Below, piece by piece: positions 9,206 through 18,336 of a stretch of DNA of 64,000 bases. The position numbers and the translations under genes are program-made. The notes under the pieces are model-generated. The model did no database searches. It was not told the origin of the DNA and saw nothing but the letters and a program-made list of their open reading frames with translations. The stretch is from Acinetobacter colistiniresistens (GTDB lineage Bacteria > Pseudomonadota > Gammaproteobacteria > Pseudomonadales > Moraxellaceae): contig NZ_CP102099.1 in the NCBI RefSeq assembly GCF_024582815.1, positions 3,410,001-3,474,000 on the forward strand. Direction: 5' to 3'. The stretch's first letter is position 1. Every line of letters begins with the position of its first letter.

Positions 9206-9715
9206 ATGAATGCTCAATTTGATTCTGCTCAAGCTGTGGAATCCAGCTTTAGTTCTCACGGTTCTTCAAACGATCCACAACATATACTGCAGCGTGCGCA
9301 ACATTATGCAGAAGAAAATGAGCTTGATTTTACAGGCAGCATTCCTCCTGCTGAAGCCTGGTTTCTTGTTCAACAAGGCCATGCTGTTTTAGTGGATGTC
9401 CGTACCAATGAAGAACGTAAATTTGTGGGTTATGTTCCAGAAAGTATCCATGTAGCCTGGGCTACTGGAACATCATTTAACCGCAATCCACGTTTTCTGA
9501 AAGAACTAGATAGCAAAGTCGGTAAAGATCAAACCATTTTATTACTCTGCCGTAGTGGAAAACGCTCAGCCTTAGCAGCGGCAGCAGCTTTTAGTGCGGG
9601 TTTTGCCCAAGTTTATAATGTGCTGGAAGGTTTTGAAGGTGATTTAAACGAGCAACAACAACGTAATCAAAGCAATGGCTGGCGTACGCATCAGTTACCT
9701 TGGTTACAAGATTAA
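9206..9715 (+). CDS. Rhodanese-like domain sulfurtransferase
   Basis: A 169-residue single-domain rhodanese. VLVDVRTNEERKFVGYVPES starts the fold at about residue 61. LLLCRSGKRSALAAAA is the active-site loop, with the persulfide-forming cysteine at residue 115 in CRSGKRS. There is no signal peptide, so it is cytosolic. The start ATG at 9206 is preceded by AGAGG at good spacing; an in-frame TTG at 9182 is less likely. Rhodaneses move sulfane sulfur. Lying first in an operon with serine acetyltransferase, encapsulin and cysteine desulfurase, it probably passes sulfur to or from the stored pool (inference). Confidence 0.85.
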   Translation: MNAQFDSAQAVESSFSSHGSSNDPQHILQRAQHYAEENELDFTGSIPPAEAWFLVQQGHAVLVDVRTNEERKFVGYVPESIHVAWATGTSFNRNPRFLKELDSKVGKDQTILLLCRSGKRSALAAAAAFSAGFAQVYNVLEGFEGDLNEQQQRNQSNGWRTHQLPWLQD

Positions 9716-9777
9716 AGCTGCTTTTTTAAGCAATTATTTTACGATTTATTTAATATCTCGTTTTGCAAGGAACTCGC

Positions 9778-10716
9778 GTGAGCCAATGGAAAATACAGCC
9801 TGTCGTGGAAGGCCTACAACAAGCACGACATGAATGGAGAGAGCGTCAACATCGCATCAAAGAATTTGGTGGACGCGAACTGCCATCTAAAGATGCGCTT
9901 AAATCAATTTTAGATGATCTGTGTGGGATCTTATTTCCAATGCGGCTTGGGCCGAGTGATCTACGCCAAGAAACAGAAGATTATTATATTGCCTATACCC
10001 TTGATCGCGTCTTGAATGAACTGTTTGCGCAGGTCAAGCTGGCTTTAAATTATGAAGCCAAAAGTCGGGTTAAACCCATCCCTGTTTCAAGTAACGAGCG
10101 TCTGCTGTACGAACAGCAAGTCGCTTTGGCACAGACCATCGTACAAGATTTTGCCAATACCTTACCTAACATCCGTCGCTTATTGGATGCCGATGTCTGT
10201 GCAGCTTATGAAGGTGATCCCGCCGCACATAGTGTTGATGAAGTCCTGCTCTGCTACCCAGGTATTTTGGCAATCATCCATCATCGTGTAGCGCATCAGC
10301 TCTATCACAGTGTTCCACTGCTCTCACGCATTATTTCTGAATTGGCGCATTCGGCCACAGGGATTGATATTCATCCAGGCGCCCAAATTGGAAAAGGCTT
10401 CTTTATCGATCATGGCACAGGTGTAGTGATTGGTGAAACCTCAGTGATTGGCGAGTATGTGCGCATCTATCAGGCCGTTACGCTCGGCGCAAAACGCTTC
10501 GAGCTGAATGAAGATGGGGCACTGAAAAAAGATTATGCCCGTCACCCAATTGTTGAAGACCATGTGGTGATTTATGCAGGTGCAACCATTTTAGGCTGCA
10601 TCACCATTGGTAAGGGCTCCATTATTGGCGGTAACGTTTGGCTGACACATAGTGTTGCAGCAGGCAGCCAGATTTTACAGTCGCCAAGTGAGTCATTACA
10701 TAATAGTAAAGTTTAA
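9778..10716 (+). CDS. epsC: Serine O-acetyltransferase (EpsC/CysE family)
   Basis: About 312 residues, starting at the GTG at 9778 with AAGGA six bases upstream. It transfers acetyl from acetyl-CoA to L-serine, giving O-acetylserine, the acceptor for sulfide in cysteine synthesis. The C-terminal half is a left-handed beta-helix of hexapeptide repeats: GIDIHPGAQIGKGFFIDHGT, GVVIGETSVIGEYVRI and ATILGCITIGKGSIIGGNVW. The conserved catalytic His-Asp region is around FIDHGTG. The long helical N-terminal domain (about 190 residues) is typical of the EpsC-type enzymes commonly found next to family 2A encapsulins. It supplies the cysteine precursor beside a desulfurase that consumes cysteine. Confidence 0.88.
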   Translation: MSQWKIQPVVEGLQQARHEWRERQHRIKEFGGRELPSKDALKSILDDLCGILFPMRLGPSDLRQETEDYYIAYTLDRVLNELFAQVKLALNYEAKSRVKPIPVSSNERLLYEQQVALAQTIVQDFANTLPNIRRLLDADVCAAYEGDPAAHSVDEVLLCYPGILAIIHHRVAHQLYHSVPLLSRIISELAHSATGIDIHPGAQIGKGFFIDHGTGVVIGETSVIGEYVRIYQAVTLGAKRFELNEDGALKKDYARHPIVEDHVVIYAGATILGCITIGKGSIIGGNVWLTHSVAAGSQILQSPSESLHNSKV

Positions 10717-10951
10717 ATTAATGAGTTATTTAAATATTTTTCAGAATAAACAAACGTATATTCAACACTTATATTTATTTTTTATAAATATATTCTTATG
10801 AGTAATAAGTAAATAATTTATGATTATTTATCTCATAATAATATTTTTAAAAATACTAAATAGTCACTAGTCTAGTTGAATAAATCATTAAACATTATTG
10901 CAAGAAAACCAATTTTATTAACAAAGCCAAAGACAACAGGAAAATTGATTC

Positions 10952-11884
10952 ATGGCAAAAACCACTGATAAAGTCCAACTTGCACTTGGGGACCATGCCG
11001 CTAGACAGCTTGCCAATGCCACCAAGACCGTTCCACAACTTTCGACCATTACCCCGCGTTGGCTCACGCATTTATTGCAATGGATTCCTGTTGAAGCAGG
11101 TATTTATCGCGTCAACCGTGTCAGCAATACCGATGACATCCAAGTTGCATGCACACAACGTGATGAGGCTACATTGCCCCAAACTTTTGTTGATTATGAT
11201 GCGCAACCGCGGGAATATTTCTTAAATGGTGTTTCTACCGTTTTGGATATTCATACCCGTGTTGCCGATCTTTACAGCAGCCCACACGATCAAATTAAAG
11301 AACAATTACGTTTAACCATTGAAACCATTAAAGAACGCCAAGAAAGCGAGCTGATCAATAATCCTGAATATGGTTTATTGGCCAGTGTCGCAGATGAACA
11401 GCGTATCTCAACTTTAAATGGCCCCCCAACGCCAGATGACTTTGATGATTTATTGCGTAAGGTCTGGAAAGAACCAGGTTTCTTCCTTGCACATCCAGAT
11501 GCGATTGCTGCATTTGGCCGTGAATGTACCCGTCGTGGTGTACCGCCACCAACTGTCAGTTTATTTGGTTCACAGTTCATCACATGGCGTGGTGTCCCAC
11601 TGATTCCATCCAATAAAATTCCAGTGGAAGATGGTAAAACCAAAATCCTGTTACTCCGTGTAGGTGAAAAACGCCAAGGTGTTGTGGGCTTGTTCCAGCC
11701 GGGCTTGGCTGGCGAGCAGTCCCCAGGGCTTTCCGTACGCTTTATGGGCATCAATCGCAATGCAATTGCGTCTTATCTGATCTCACTATACTGTTCATTG
11801 GCAGTATTGACTGAGGATGCTTTGGCTGTGCTCGAAGATGTGGAGGTGGACAAATATCATGACTACCCAGTTAACTACAAATAA
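10952..11884 (+). CDS. srpI: Family 2A encapsulin nanocompartment shell protein
   Basis: A 310-residue protein recognised as a SrpI-type family 2A encapsulin: the N-terminal arm DKVQLALGDHAARQLANATK, then WLTHLLQWIPVEAGIYRVNR, then the HK97-like core with VSLFGSQFITWRGVPLIPSN. It has no cyclic-nucleotide-binding domain, which separates it from family 2B. Shells of this family self-assemble in the cytosol and enclose a cysteine desulfurase, here the next gene. The ATG at 10952 follows AGGA by about ten bases. The 235 bases before it are AT-rich and gene-free, and may hold a separate promoter. It overlaps the desulfurase start by 26 bases. Confidence 0.92.
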   Translation: MAKTTDKVQLALGDHAARQLANATKTVPQLSTITPRWLTHLLQWIPVEAGIYRVNRVSNTDDIQVACTQRDEATLPQTFVDYDAQPREYFLNGVSTVLDIHTRVADLYSSPHDQIKEQLRLTIETIKERQESELINNPEYGLLASVADEQRISTLNGPPTPDDFDDLLRKVWKEPGFFLAHPDAIAAFGRECTRRGVPPPTVSLFGSQFITWRGVPLIPSNKIPVEDGKTKILLLRVGEKRQGVVGLFQPGLAGEQSPGLSVRFMGINRNAIASYLISLYCSLAVLTEDALAVLEDVEVDKYHDYPVNYK

Positions 11885-13811
11885 TTTGCAAGGTAGTCCA
11901 ACGGGTTCTGAAGTGGTCGGTGTTAGCCCACCGTCCAACTTCCCAGATGAAGCAACACTTTCAAGACTCGCCTCTGAATTTTTTGCTGCACTGCCAAGCT
12001 CAGGCAGTGGTCACCCTTCTGGTTTGAATTTGGACTTACCTCATGTTGGTGCACCTCCCCACCAACCTCAGCCTGCTGAACCTTTAGCAGCGTTAAGTGG
12101 TCGTGCGCCCAATATTGCTTATGAAAAAAGTTTGAACCCTGAATATCCCGAGCATATCCCAAACTATCCCGATTATCCTGAACGTCGTGCGATTGCATCT
12201 GCGCCAGTAGTCGGTGGGGCGAACTTGCCTCGTCCACCAATTGAACCAAATTTTCCACAAGCTATTCATAGCTCACCGAATGTGCCTTTGGTTGAACCTT
12301 CTCGCCCATCGGCAAGCGAGGCATCACCATTTTATTTTTTAAATGATTTTGCAGCACCCAGCACATCAAATTCTGAATTTGATGCTGCCAGTTTTGCAAC
12401 AGCACAATCATTTCAATTACCACACGGCGATGCGCTAAAAAGTTTATTGCAGCAAGACCAGCCACGTTCAGCCCAACCCCAAAGTACTGCGTCCTCAGGT
12501 TTCTACTTTCTAGATCTACCTCAGAGCAATACAGATTACGGCAATTACCAAGCCTCACAGCCGCAGTTTGTTGCCAATGCCGCTCAGCCCTTGGATATTC
12601 AGGCCATTCGTCGTGATTTTCCAATCTTGCAAGAACGCGTCAATGGCCGTCCTCTGGTCTGGTTTGATAATGCAGCAACGACGCAGAAGCCACAAAGCGT
12701 GATTGATCGTATTGCCTATTTTTATCAGCATGAAAATTCCAATATTCATCGTGCAGCACATGAACTGGCAGCGCGTGCGACCGATGCTTATGAACATGCA
12801 CGTAATGTCGTGGCCCGTTTTATTGGGGCAAAATCATCCAAAGAGATCATTTTTGTTCGTGGCACCACCGAAGGGATTAATCTGATAGCCAAGACGTGGG
12901 GTGAGCAGAATATTGCTGAAGGTGATGAGATCATTGTGTCGCATCTTGAGCATCACGCCAACATTGTACCCTGGTTCCAACTCACCAAAAAAGTCGGTGC
13001 CAAACTCCGTGTCATTCCAGTGGATGATACTGGCCAAATCATTTTGGAAGAACTGCCAAAATTGATCAATGAGCAAACCAAACTGATCTCGATTACCCAA
13101 GTCTCCAACGCCTTAGGTACGGTCACCCCTGTGGCTGAGGTGATCAAAATCGCGCATGCCAAAGGGGTGCGGGTCTTGGTTGATGGTGCTCAATCGGTTT
13201 CGCATATGCCAACCGATGTGCAGGCAATTGATGCGGATTTTTTTGTATTCTCAGGACATAAAGTCTTTGGGCCAACAGGTATTGGTGCAGTCTATGCCAA
13301 ACCTGAAATTCTGGAGACCATGCCTGTGTGGGAAGGTGGCGGCAATATGATTCAGGACGTCAGCTTCGAGCAAGTTGTTTATCAACCTGCACCCAACAAG
13401 TTTGAAGCAGGTACAGGCAATATTGCCGATGCAGTTGGTTTAGGCGCTGCACTGGAATATGTGGAACGCCTCGGCATTCATAATATTGCCCGTTATGAAC
13501 ATGACTTGCTGGAATATGGCCAGCATGCATTAAGCAGCGTTGCAGGTTTGAGACCGATTGGCACGGCGAAAAACAAAGCCAGTGTCATGTCCTTTACCCT
13601 TGCAGGTTATTCAACCGAGCAAGTGGGTAAGGCACTGAATCAACATGGCATTGCAGTGCGTTCAGGACACCATTGTGCTCAGCCGATCTTGCGTCGTTTT
13701 GGTGTTGAACAAACGGTGCGCCCATCTTTGGCGTTTTACAACACCACGGAAGAAATTGATTTGCTGGTGTCAGTCTTACATCAACTGAGCAGAAACAAAC
13801 GCAGTGCTTAA
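11859..13811 (+). CDS. Cysteine desulfurase, encapsulin cargo (family 2A), with long disordered N-terminal targeting domain
   Basis: 650 residues from the ATG at 11859, which has GGAGG upstream and lies inside the shell gene's 3' end. Residues 1-245 are rich in Pro, Ser, Ala and Gln and lack a fold. They contain the helical segment EATLSRLASEFFAALP (31-46) and two FYFL motifs (158-161 and 215-218). This matches the encapsulation domain described for family 2A cargo. From residue 246 it is a SufS-type class II desulfurase: PLP lysine Lys468 in FVFSGHKVFGPTG and persulfide cysteine Cys606 in RSGHHCAQP. It converts L-cysteine to L-alanine, leaving sulfur as persulfide. Inside the shell this feeds elemental sulfur storage (established for the A. 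baumannii homologue, inferred here). Confidence 0.93.
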   Translation: MTTQLTTNNLQGSPTGSEVVGVSPPSNFPDEATLSRLASEFFAALPSSGSGHPSGLNLDLPHVGAPPHQPQPAEPLAALSGRAPNIAYEKSLNPEYPEHIPNYPDYPERRAIASAPVVGGANLPRPPIEPNFPQAIHSSPNVPLVEPSRPSASEASPFYFLNDFAAPSTSNSEFDAASFATAQSFQLPHGDALKSLLQQDQPRSAQPQSTASSGFYFLDLPQSNTDYGNYQASQPQFVANAAQPLDIQAIRRDFPILQERVNGRPLVWFDNAATTQKPQSVIDRIAYFYQHENSNIHRAAHELAARATDAYEHARNVVARFIGAKSSKEIIFVRGTTEGINLIAKTWGEQNIAEGDEIIVSHLEHHANIVPWFQLTKKVGAKLRVIPVDDTGQIILEELPKLINEQTKLISITQVSNALGTVTPVAEVIKIAHAKGVRVLVDGAQSVSHMPTDVQAIDADFFVFSGHKVFGPTGIGAVYAKPEILETMPVWEGGGNMIQDVSFEQVVYQPAPNKFEAGTGNIADAVGLGAALEYVERLGIHNIARYEHDLLEYGQHALSSVAGLRPIGTAKNKASVMSFTLAGYSTEQVGKALNQHGIAVRSGHHCAQPILRRFGVEQTVRPSLAFYNTTEEIDLLVSVLHQLSRNKRSA

Positions 13812-13823
13812 CCCCTCTCCAAT

Positions 13824-13852
13824 AAAAAAGACTGCCTCAGTGCAGTCTTTTT
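13824..13852. terminator. Bidirectional rho-independent terminator
   Basis: AAGACTGC and GCAGTCTT form a tight stem-loop, flanked by an A-run on the left and a T-run on the right. It can therefore end both the rightward desulfurase operon and the leftward LysE-type gene, which converge here. Confidence 0.85.
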
Positions 13853-13856
13853 CTAT

Positions 13857-14498
13857 TCAGGCAAAGGCCACACTCCAAATCAATCGTAATGCAACTGCAC
13901 TCAGAATAACCCCCATTACCCGTTCAAAGTACACCCCAAACTCCAAAAAGCGTTTCCGTACAACCGGTTGTGCAAACATGATACTGACCAAAATAAACCA
14001 TGACGCATTGACCAGACACATCCAGATGCCATAACCAATTTGAACCTTTAACGGTGTGGTTGGGCTAACAATCGTGGTAAAAATCGCCAGAAAGAAAACC
14101 GTCGCTTTAGGATTCAGCGCATTGGTTAAAAAACCCATATTAAAGGCTTGGATCAAGCTCGGTTTGCCCAGCGCTTCCCCTGCCAAAATATCCAGATTGG
14201 CATTCGGCTGACTACGTAAACATTGCCAGCCCAAATAAATCAAATAAGCGGCACCGACTACGCGTAATACAGACATTAACCAGACACTTTGCTGGATCAG
14301 TACCCCCACTCCAACCAAGGTATAAAATACATGTACCGAAATGCCGACACCAATGCCGATTGCAGTGATACAGCCAATTAAATAACCATAACGAACACTC
14401 TGTCGTACCGTAATAATAAAATCAGGCCCCGGTAATACAACAGCCATAAAATGGATCAATGCCAAGGCTAAGAATTCATGCCCATATAACTCCCACAT
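13857..14498 (-). CDS. LysE/RhtB-family amino-acid exporter
   Basis: About 213 residues with six predicted membrane helices. The hallmark N-terminal motif is ALALIHFMAVVLPGPDFIIT, and NPKATVFFLAIF is the second conserved LysE segment (GFLxNxxNPKxxxFF). I start it at the ATG at 14498, which has GGAG about ten bases upstream. Family members export amino acids or related metabolites. Its position between cysteine-handling genes and a divergent LysR regulator makes cysteine or O-acetylserine a reasonable substrate guess (inference). Confidence 0.8.
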   Translation of the reverse strand: MWELYGHEFLALALIHFMAVVLPGPDFIITVRQSVRYGYLIGCITAIGIGVGISVHVFYTLVGVGVLIQQSVWLMSVLRVVGAAYLIYLGWQCLRSQPNANLDILAGEALGKPSLIQAFNMGFLTNALNPKATVFFLAIFTTIVSPTTPLKVQIGYGIWMCLVNASWFILVSIMFAQPVVRKRFLEFGVYFERVMGVILSAVALRLIWSVAFA

Positions 14499-14591
14499 TT
14501 CATTTATCTCCACACCATGACAATAGAAAATGATTGTATTTCGATTTTCCAAACGCGATAATCCAATAAAAATCAAAATAACTTTTGCCTC

Positions 14592-15557
14592 ATGAGCACA
14601 AATCAAAGTCTGGTTCTGTTAAATGAAATGGCTACTTTTGTCAAAGTTGTCGAAACGGAAAGCTTTTCTGAAACGGCGCGTCAGCTCGGTTCCACTCCGT
14701 CTGCAGTGAGCCGTGCCATTGCCCGTTTAGAACGCGCTTTAGGCACACGCTTATTGCACCGCACCACACGTAAACTGCGTTTAAGTGAAAGTGGTCAACA
14801 GGTGTACGAACGCTGTGTCGACATGGTCAATGCGGCACAGGCAGTAATGGAAAGCTCAGGTCAGTTTCATATTGAACCACAGGGCATTATTCGGATCAGT
14901 GTGCCCAAAGCCGTTGGGCATTTTATGCTGCACCCACATTTGCCTGAATTCCTGGCACTATATCCAAAAATTGATATTCAATTGCTATTGGAAGACCGCT
15001 ATATTGACTTGATTGATGATGGTGTCGATCTGGCGATTCGTATTACCGAACAGCCACCGGGTGGCTTAATGGGACGAAAACTGATTGATATTGATCATTT
15101 GATTTGTGCCACGCCTGAATATTTACACAAGAATGGGATACCACAACATCCTCATGATTTAAAGCAGCACCAATGTATTTATTTGGGTGAACAGCCCAAT
15201 GATTCGAAGTGGAAATTCCAGCAAGAACAGAAATCGATTACGGTGCCAGTCCGTGGTCGTTATGCAGCCAATCATACCGGCGTGCGTCTCAGTGCTGCTT
15301 TACAACACTTAGGCATTGCCAGTTTGCCTTACTTCGTGGCACGCCATGCCTTAGAACAAGGCACACTGGTTCAGGTCTTACCTGATTGGCATTTTAAAAC
15401 CCACTACAGTGGTGGCGCATGGTTGCTCTATCCACCTACTCGTCATGTTCCACCTAAATTAAGTGTCTTCATTCAATATCTGGCGGAAAAATTAGCCGCA
15501 GAACCAGTCTTGTTTCAGCAAAACACCCCAAGCGAAAACGATCAATTTCATTTATAA
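14592..15557 (+). CDS. LysR-family transcriptional regulator
   Basis: 321 residues. The N-terminal winged helix-turn-helix contains FVKVVETESFSETARQLGST and AVSRAIARLERALGTRLLHR. A LysR substrate-binding (type 2 periplasmic) domain follows from about residue 100. The subgroup resembles the CrgA/AaeR-like LTTRs often encoded beside transporters. It diverges from the LysE-type exporter across 93 bases and is its likely regulator, with an effector that cannot be read from the sequence. Confidence 0.8.
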   Translation: MSTNQSLVLLNEMATFVKVVETESFSETARQLGSTPSAVSRAIARLERALGTRLLHRTTRKLRLSESGQQVYERCVDMVNAAQAVMESSGQFHIEPQGIIRISVPKAVGHFMLHPHLPEFLALYPKIDIQLLLEDRYIDLIDDGVDLAIRITEQPPGGLMGRKLIDIDHLICATPEYLHKNGIPQHPHDLKQHQCIYLGEQPNDSKWKFQQEQKSITVPVRGRYAANHTGVRLSAALQHLGIASLPYFVARHALEQGTLVQVLPDWHFKTHYSGGAWLLYPPTRHVPPKLSVFIQYLAEKLAAEPVLFQQNTPSENDQFHL

Positions 15558-15582
15558 ATTTAACGCTAATAGCAAACAACAT

Positions 15583-15614
15583 AAAAATTAATATATTTTA
15601 AGATATTAATTTTT
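15583..15614 (+). terminator. AT-rich hairpin terminator after the LysR gene
   Basis: AAAAATTAATAT at 15583-15594 pairs perfectly with ATATTAATTTTT at 15603-15614, giving a 12-bp stem with an 8-base loop that ends in a T-run. It lies 25 bases after the LysR stop. The stem is entirely A/T, so it may be a weak terminator. Confidence 0.5.
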
Positions 15615-15754
15615 ATAAATATAAAAAACAAAACGATCCATTCATAAAACAATAAAAAGCATCTTTATTTTTATCTCTCTCAATAGACAATGCACAAAAA
15701 CAGATATTTTTTGCTGCATAAGTTATTTTTCTTCATTTTGCATAATCGCTAATC

Positions 15755-15778
15755 TAACAACCAAGTTGTTATAACAAG
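15755..15778. promoter_or_regulatory. Overlapping palindromes upstream of the GntR gene, probable autoregulatory operator
   Basis: TAACAAC (15755-15761) and GTTGTTA (15765-15771) form a dyad with a three-base centre. The second arm runs directly into TAACAA (15772-15777), giving a second, abutting palindrome TTGTTATAACAA. Three alternating half-sites ending 11 bases before a GntR-type ATG are what a GntR dimer operator would look like. Assignment to this regulator is by position. Confidence 0.55.
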
Positions 15779-15788
15779 TTTAAATTCA

Positions 15789-16541
15789 ATGAACCAACCG
15801 ATTGTAAATAAACTGAGTGGCGAACGCCCGTTGTATGATCAAGTCTATCAAGCCCTGCTGCAGCAGATTGTTGATGGAACTTATCAGATTCATCAGCAGT
15901 TACCATCTGAAAAAGAACTGAGTGAATTATTTAACGTCAGCCGTATCACCATTCGTCAGGCACTCAATCAACTTCAGCTCGAACACTTGGTTTACAAGAT
16001 TCAGGGCAAAGGCACTTTTGTGAGCGCACCGAAAGCCTTTCAGAACATTTCCCAGTTACAAGGCTTTGCAGAAGCCATGACCAATATGGGACATGAGGTG
16101 TTTAACGTGGTCAAAGAATTTCGCTTCATTCCCGCTACACCACAAATTGCATCGAAATTAAAACTTTCGCTGAACAGCACCGTGGTGGAAATCAAACGGA
16201 TTCGCCTGCTCAACCGTAAACCGGTTTCATTTGAACTTACTTATTTACCCGAAGCGATTGGACTAGCTTTGCAGGAGATCAACCTCTCCACGCGCGATGT
16301 GTTTTTAGCGATTGAAGAAGATTTATCCATTGCCTTGGGACATGCCGATCTAAACATTGATGCCACCCTTGCCGATGAAGAACTCAGTGAACTACTGCAA
16401 GTCGATATCAATGCCCCTCTGTTAAGAGTGGAACGACTGACCCATGATCATACTGGCCACCCAATTGACTTCGAATATCTGTACTTCTCAGGAGAGACCT
16501 TCCAATACCGTTTAAGAGTCGATCGAAAAAGAAATACCTAA
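15789..16541 (+). CDS. GntR/HutC-family transcriptional regulator (UTRA domain)
   Basis: 250 residues. The winged helix-turn-helix covers about residues 8-75: PLYDQVYQALLQQIVDGTY, LPSEKELSELFNVSRITIRQ and GKGTFVSAP, which is the classic GntR wing. The UTRA ligand-binding domain spans about 90-245, with VVEIKRIRLLNRKPVSFELT and IDFEYLYFSGETFQYRL. It sits 45 bases upstream of the flavoprotein gene, in the same direction. By position it controls the organosulfur cluster, probably responding to a sulfur compound. The ligand is unknown. In Pseudomonas the related asf genes are controlled by a LysR protein instead. Confidence 0.85.
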   Translation: MNQPIVNKLSGERPLYDQVYQALLQQIVDGTYQIHQQLPSEKELSELFNVSRITIRQALNQLQLEHLVYKIQGKGTFVSAPKAFQNISQLQGFAEAMTNMGHEVFNVVKEFRFIPATPQIASKLKLSLNSTVVEIKRIRLLNRKPVSFELTYLPEAIGLALQEINLSTRDVFLAIEEDLSIALGHADLNIDATLADEELSELLQVDINAPLLRVERLTHDHTGHPIDFEYLYFSGETFQYRLRVDRKRNT

Positions 16542-16586
16542 GGTCATCAACCTTGTGAATTAAAACGCACTCAATAAAGGCACAAC

Positions 16587-18326
16587 ATGAATACGATTAC
16601 ACTGGACTATGACATTGTCGTCATCGGTGGGGGAACGGCTGGCCCAATGGCAGCCATCAAAGCCAAAACAGCCAACCCCAACCTGAAAGTTTTACTGATT
16701 GAAAAAGCCAATGTGAAACGCAGTGGTGCAATTTCAATGGGCATGGATGGCCTGAATAATGCCATTATTCCTGGCTATGCCACGCCTGAGCAATACACCA
16801 AGGAAATTACCATTGCCAATGATGGCATTGTCAATCAAGCTACAGTCTATGCCTACGCCAAACACAGTTTCACCACCATTCAGCAACTGGATCAGTGGGG
16901 TGTGAAATTTGAAAAAGATCAAACAGGTGAATATGCCGTCAAAAAAGTCCATCACATGGGCGCTTATGTGCTGCCGATGCCTGAAGGTCATGACATTAAA
17001 AAAGTCCTGTATCGCCAATTGAAACGTGCGCAAGTCAAAATCAATAACCGCATCGTCACTACTCGCCTGCTGAAAAATGCTGAGGGAGCGATCAACGGCA
17101 TACTCGGCTTTGACTGTCGCAATGGTGATTTCTATGTGATCAAAACCAAGGCTGCGATTTTATGTTGCGGTGCAGCAGGACGTTTGGGCTTGCCTGCATC
17201 TGGCTATTTGATGGGCACCTATGAAAACCCAACCAATGCAGGTGATGGCTATGCCATGGCTTACCATGCCGGAGCTGAACTCTCCAATCTGGAATGCTTC
17301 CAGATCAATCCGCTTATTAAAGATTATAACGGCCCTGCCTGTGCCTATGTGACTGGTCCTTTAGGGGGTTATACCGCCAACAGCAAAGGCGAACGTTTTA
17401 TTGAATGTGACTACTGGTCAGGCCAAATGATGTGGGAGTTCTATCAAGAACTGCAAAGTGGCAATGGCCCAGTATTCCTGAAAATGGATCATTTGGCCGA
17501 AGAGACCATTCAAACTATTGAAGAGATTTTACATACCAATGAACGCCCAAGTCGTGGACGTTTCCATGAAGGACGTGGCACCGATTATCGCCAAGATATG
17601 GTAGAAATGCAGATTTCAGAAATCGGTTTCTGTAGCGGTCACAGTGCTTCCGGGGTGTGGGTCAATGAAAAAGCAGAAACCTCGGTCAAAGGCCTGTATA
17701 GCGCGGGTGATATGGCAGCCGTTCCACATAACTACATGCTCGGTGCCTTTACCTATGGCTGGTTCGCTGGGGTCAATGCCGCTGAATATGTCATTGAACA
17801 AGCTGATTCAGAACTGAATGCCGATGAAATCGAAGCTGAAAAAGCTCGTATTTTTGCCCCTTTGCAACGTCCAGAAGGATTGTCATCCGAGCAAGTGGAA
17901 TACAAGTTACGCCGTATGGTCAATGACTACCTCCAGCCGCCCAAAACCCGACAGAAAATTGAGATTGCGCTGAAACGCTTTGAGGAAATCAAAGCCGATA
18001 TTGAGCAGATCAATGCCAGTCACCCACACGAATTGATGCGTGCCGCCGAAGTGGCTGTGATTCGGGACTGCGCCGAAATGGCCGCACGTGCCTCACTCTT
18101 CCGTGAAGAAAGCCGTTGGGGACTCTATCACTACCGTGCAGATTGCCCTGAAAAAAACGATCAGGACTGGTTCTGTCATGCCCATCTGAAAAAAGATCAG
18201 CACGGCAATATGGTCTGCTTTAAAAAAATGGTTGAGCCCTATCTGATCCCGATTGAGCAAGATGAGGCCAACTCCTACAACCGATTACGGATTAATAAAA
18301 AATTAGTGGCTGAAACAGTCAAATAA
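16587..18326 (+). CDS. AprA/AsfA-like FAD-dependent reductase (organosulfur utilisation)
   Basis: 579 residues of the fumarate reductase/adenylylsulfate reductase alpha-subunit family. IVVIGGGTAGPMAAIKAKTA near the N-terminus is the FAD dinucleotide fold. KAAILCCGAAGRLGLPASGY and GLYSAGDMAAVPHNYMLGAF are the further FAD-contact motifs seen in AprA-type proteins. It is followed after ten bases by a ferredoxin resembling AprB. This flavoprotein/ferredoxin pair beside a sulfonate-type ABC transporter matches AsfA/AsfB of Pseudomonas arylsulfonate desulfonation. A dissimilatory APS reductase is unlikely here because no sat or dsr genes are present. The exact substrate is inferred only as an organosulfur compound. 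Confidence 0.75.
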   Translation: MNTITLDYDIVVIGGGTAGPMAAIKAKTANPNLKVLLIEKANVKRSGAISMGMDGLNNAIIPGYATPEQYTKEITIANDGIVNQATVYAYAKHSFTTIQQLDQWGVKFEKDQTGEYAVKKVHHMGAYVLPMPEGHDIKKVLYRQLKRAQVKINNRIVTTRLLKNAEGAINGILGFDCRNGDFYVIKTKAAILCCGAAGRLGLPASGYLMGTYENPTNAGDGYAMAYHAGAELSNLECFQINPLIKDYNGPACAYVTGPLGGYTANSKGERFIECDYWSGQMMWEFYQELQSGNGPVFLKMDHLAEETIQTIEEILHTNERPSRGRFHEGRGTDYRQDMVEMQISEIGFCSGHSASGVWVNEKAETSVKGLYSAGDMAAVPHNYMLGAFTYGWFAGVNAAEYVIEQADSELNADEIEAEKARIFAPLQRPEGLSSEQVEYKLRRMVNDYLQPPKTRQKIEIALKRFEEIKADIEQINASHPHELMRAAEVAVIRDCAEMAARASLFREESRWGLYHYRADCPEKNDQDWFCHAHLKKDQHGNMVCFKKMVEPYLIPIEQDEANSYNRLRINKKLVAETVK

Positions 18327-18336
18327 GGAACATCAC

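Noticed and set aside
11290..11760. A 156-codon minus-strand frame inside the encapsulin gene
   Set aside because: It is antisense to a strongly supported shell protein and has no recognisable domain or ribosome-binding site.
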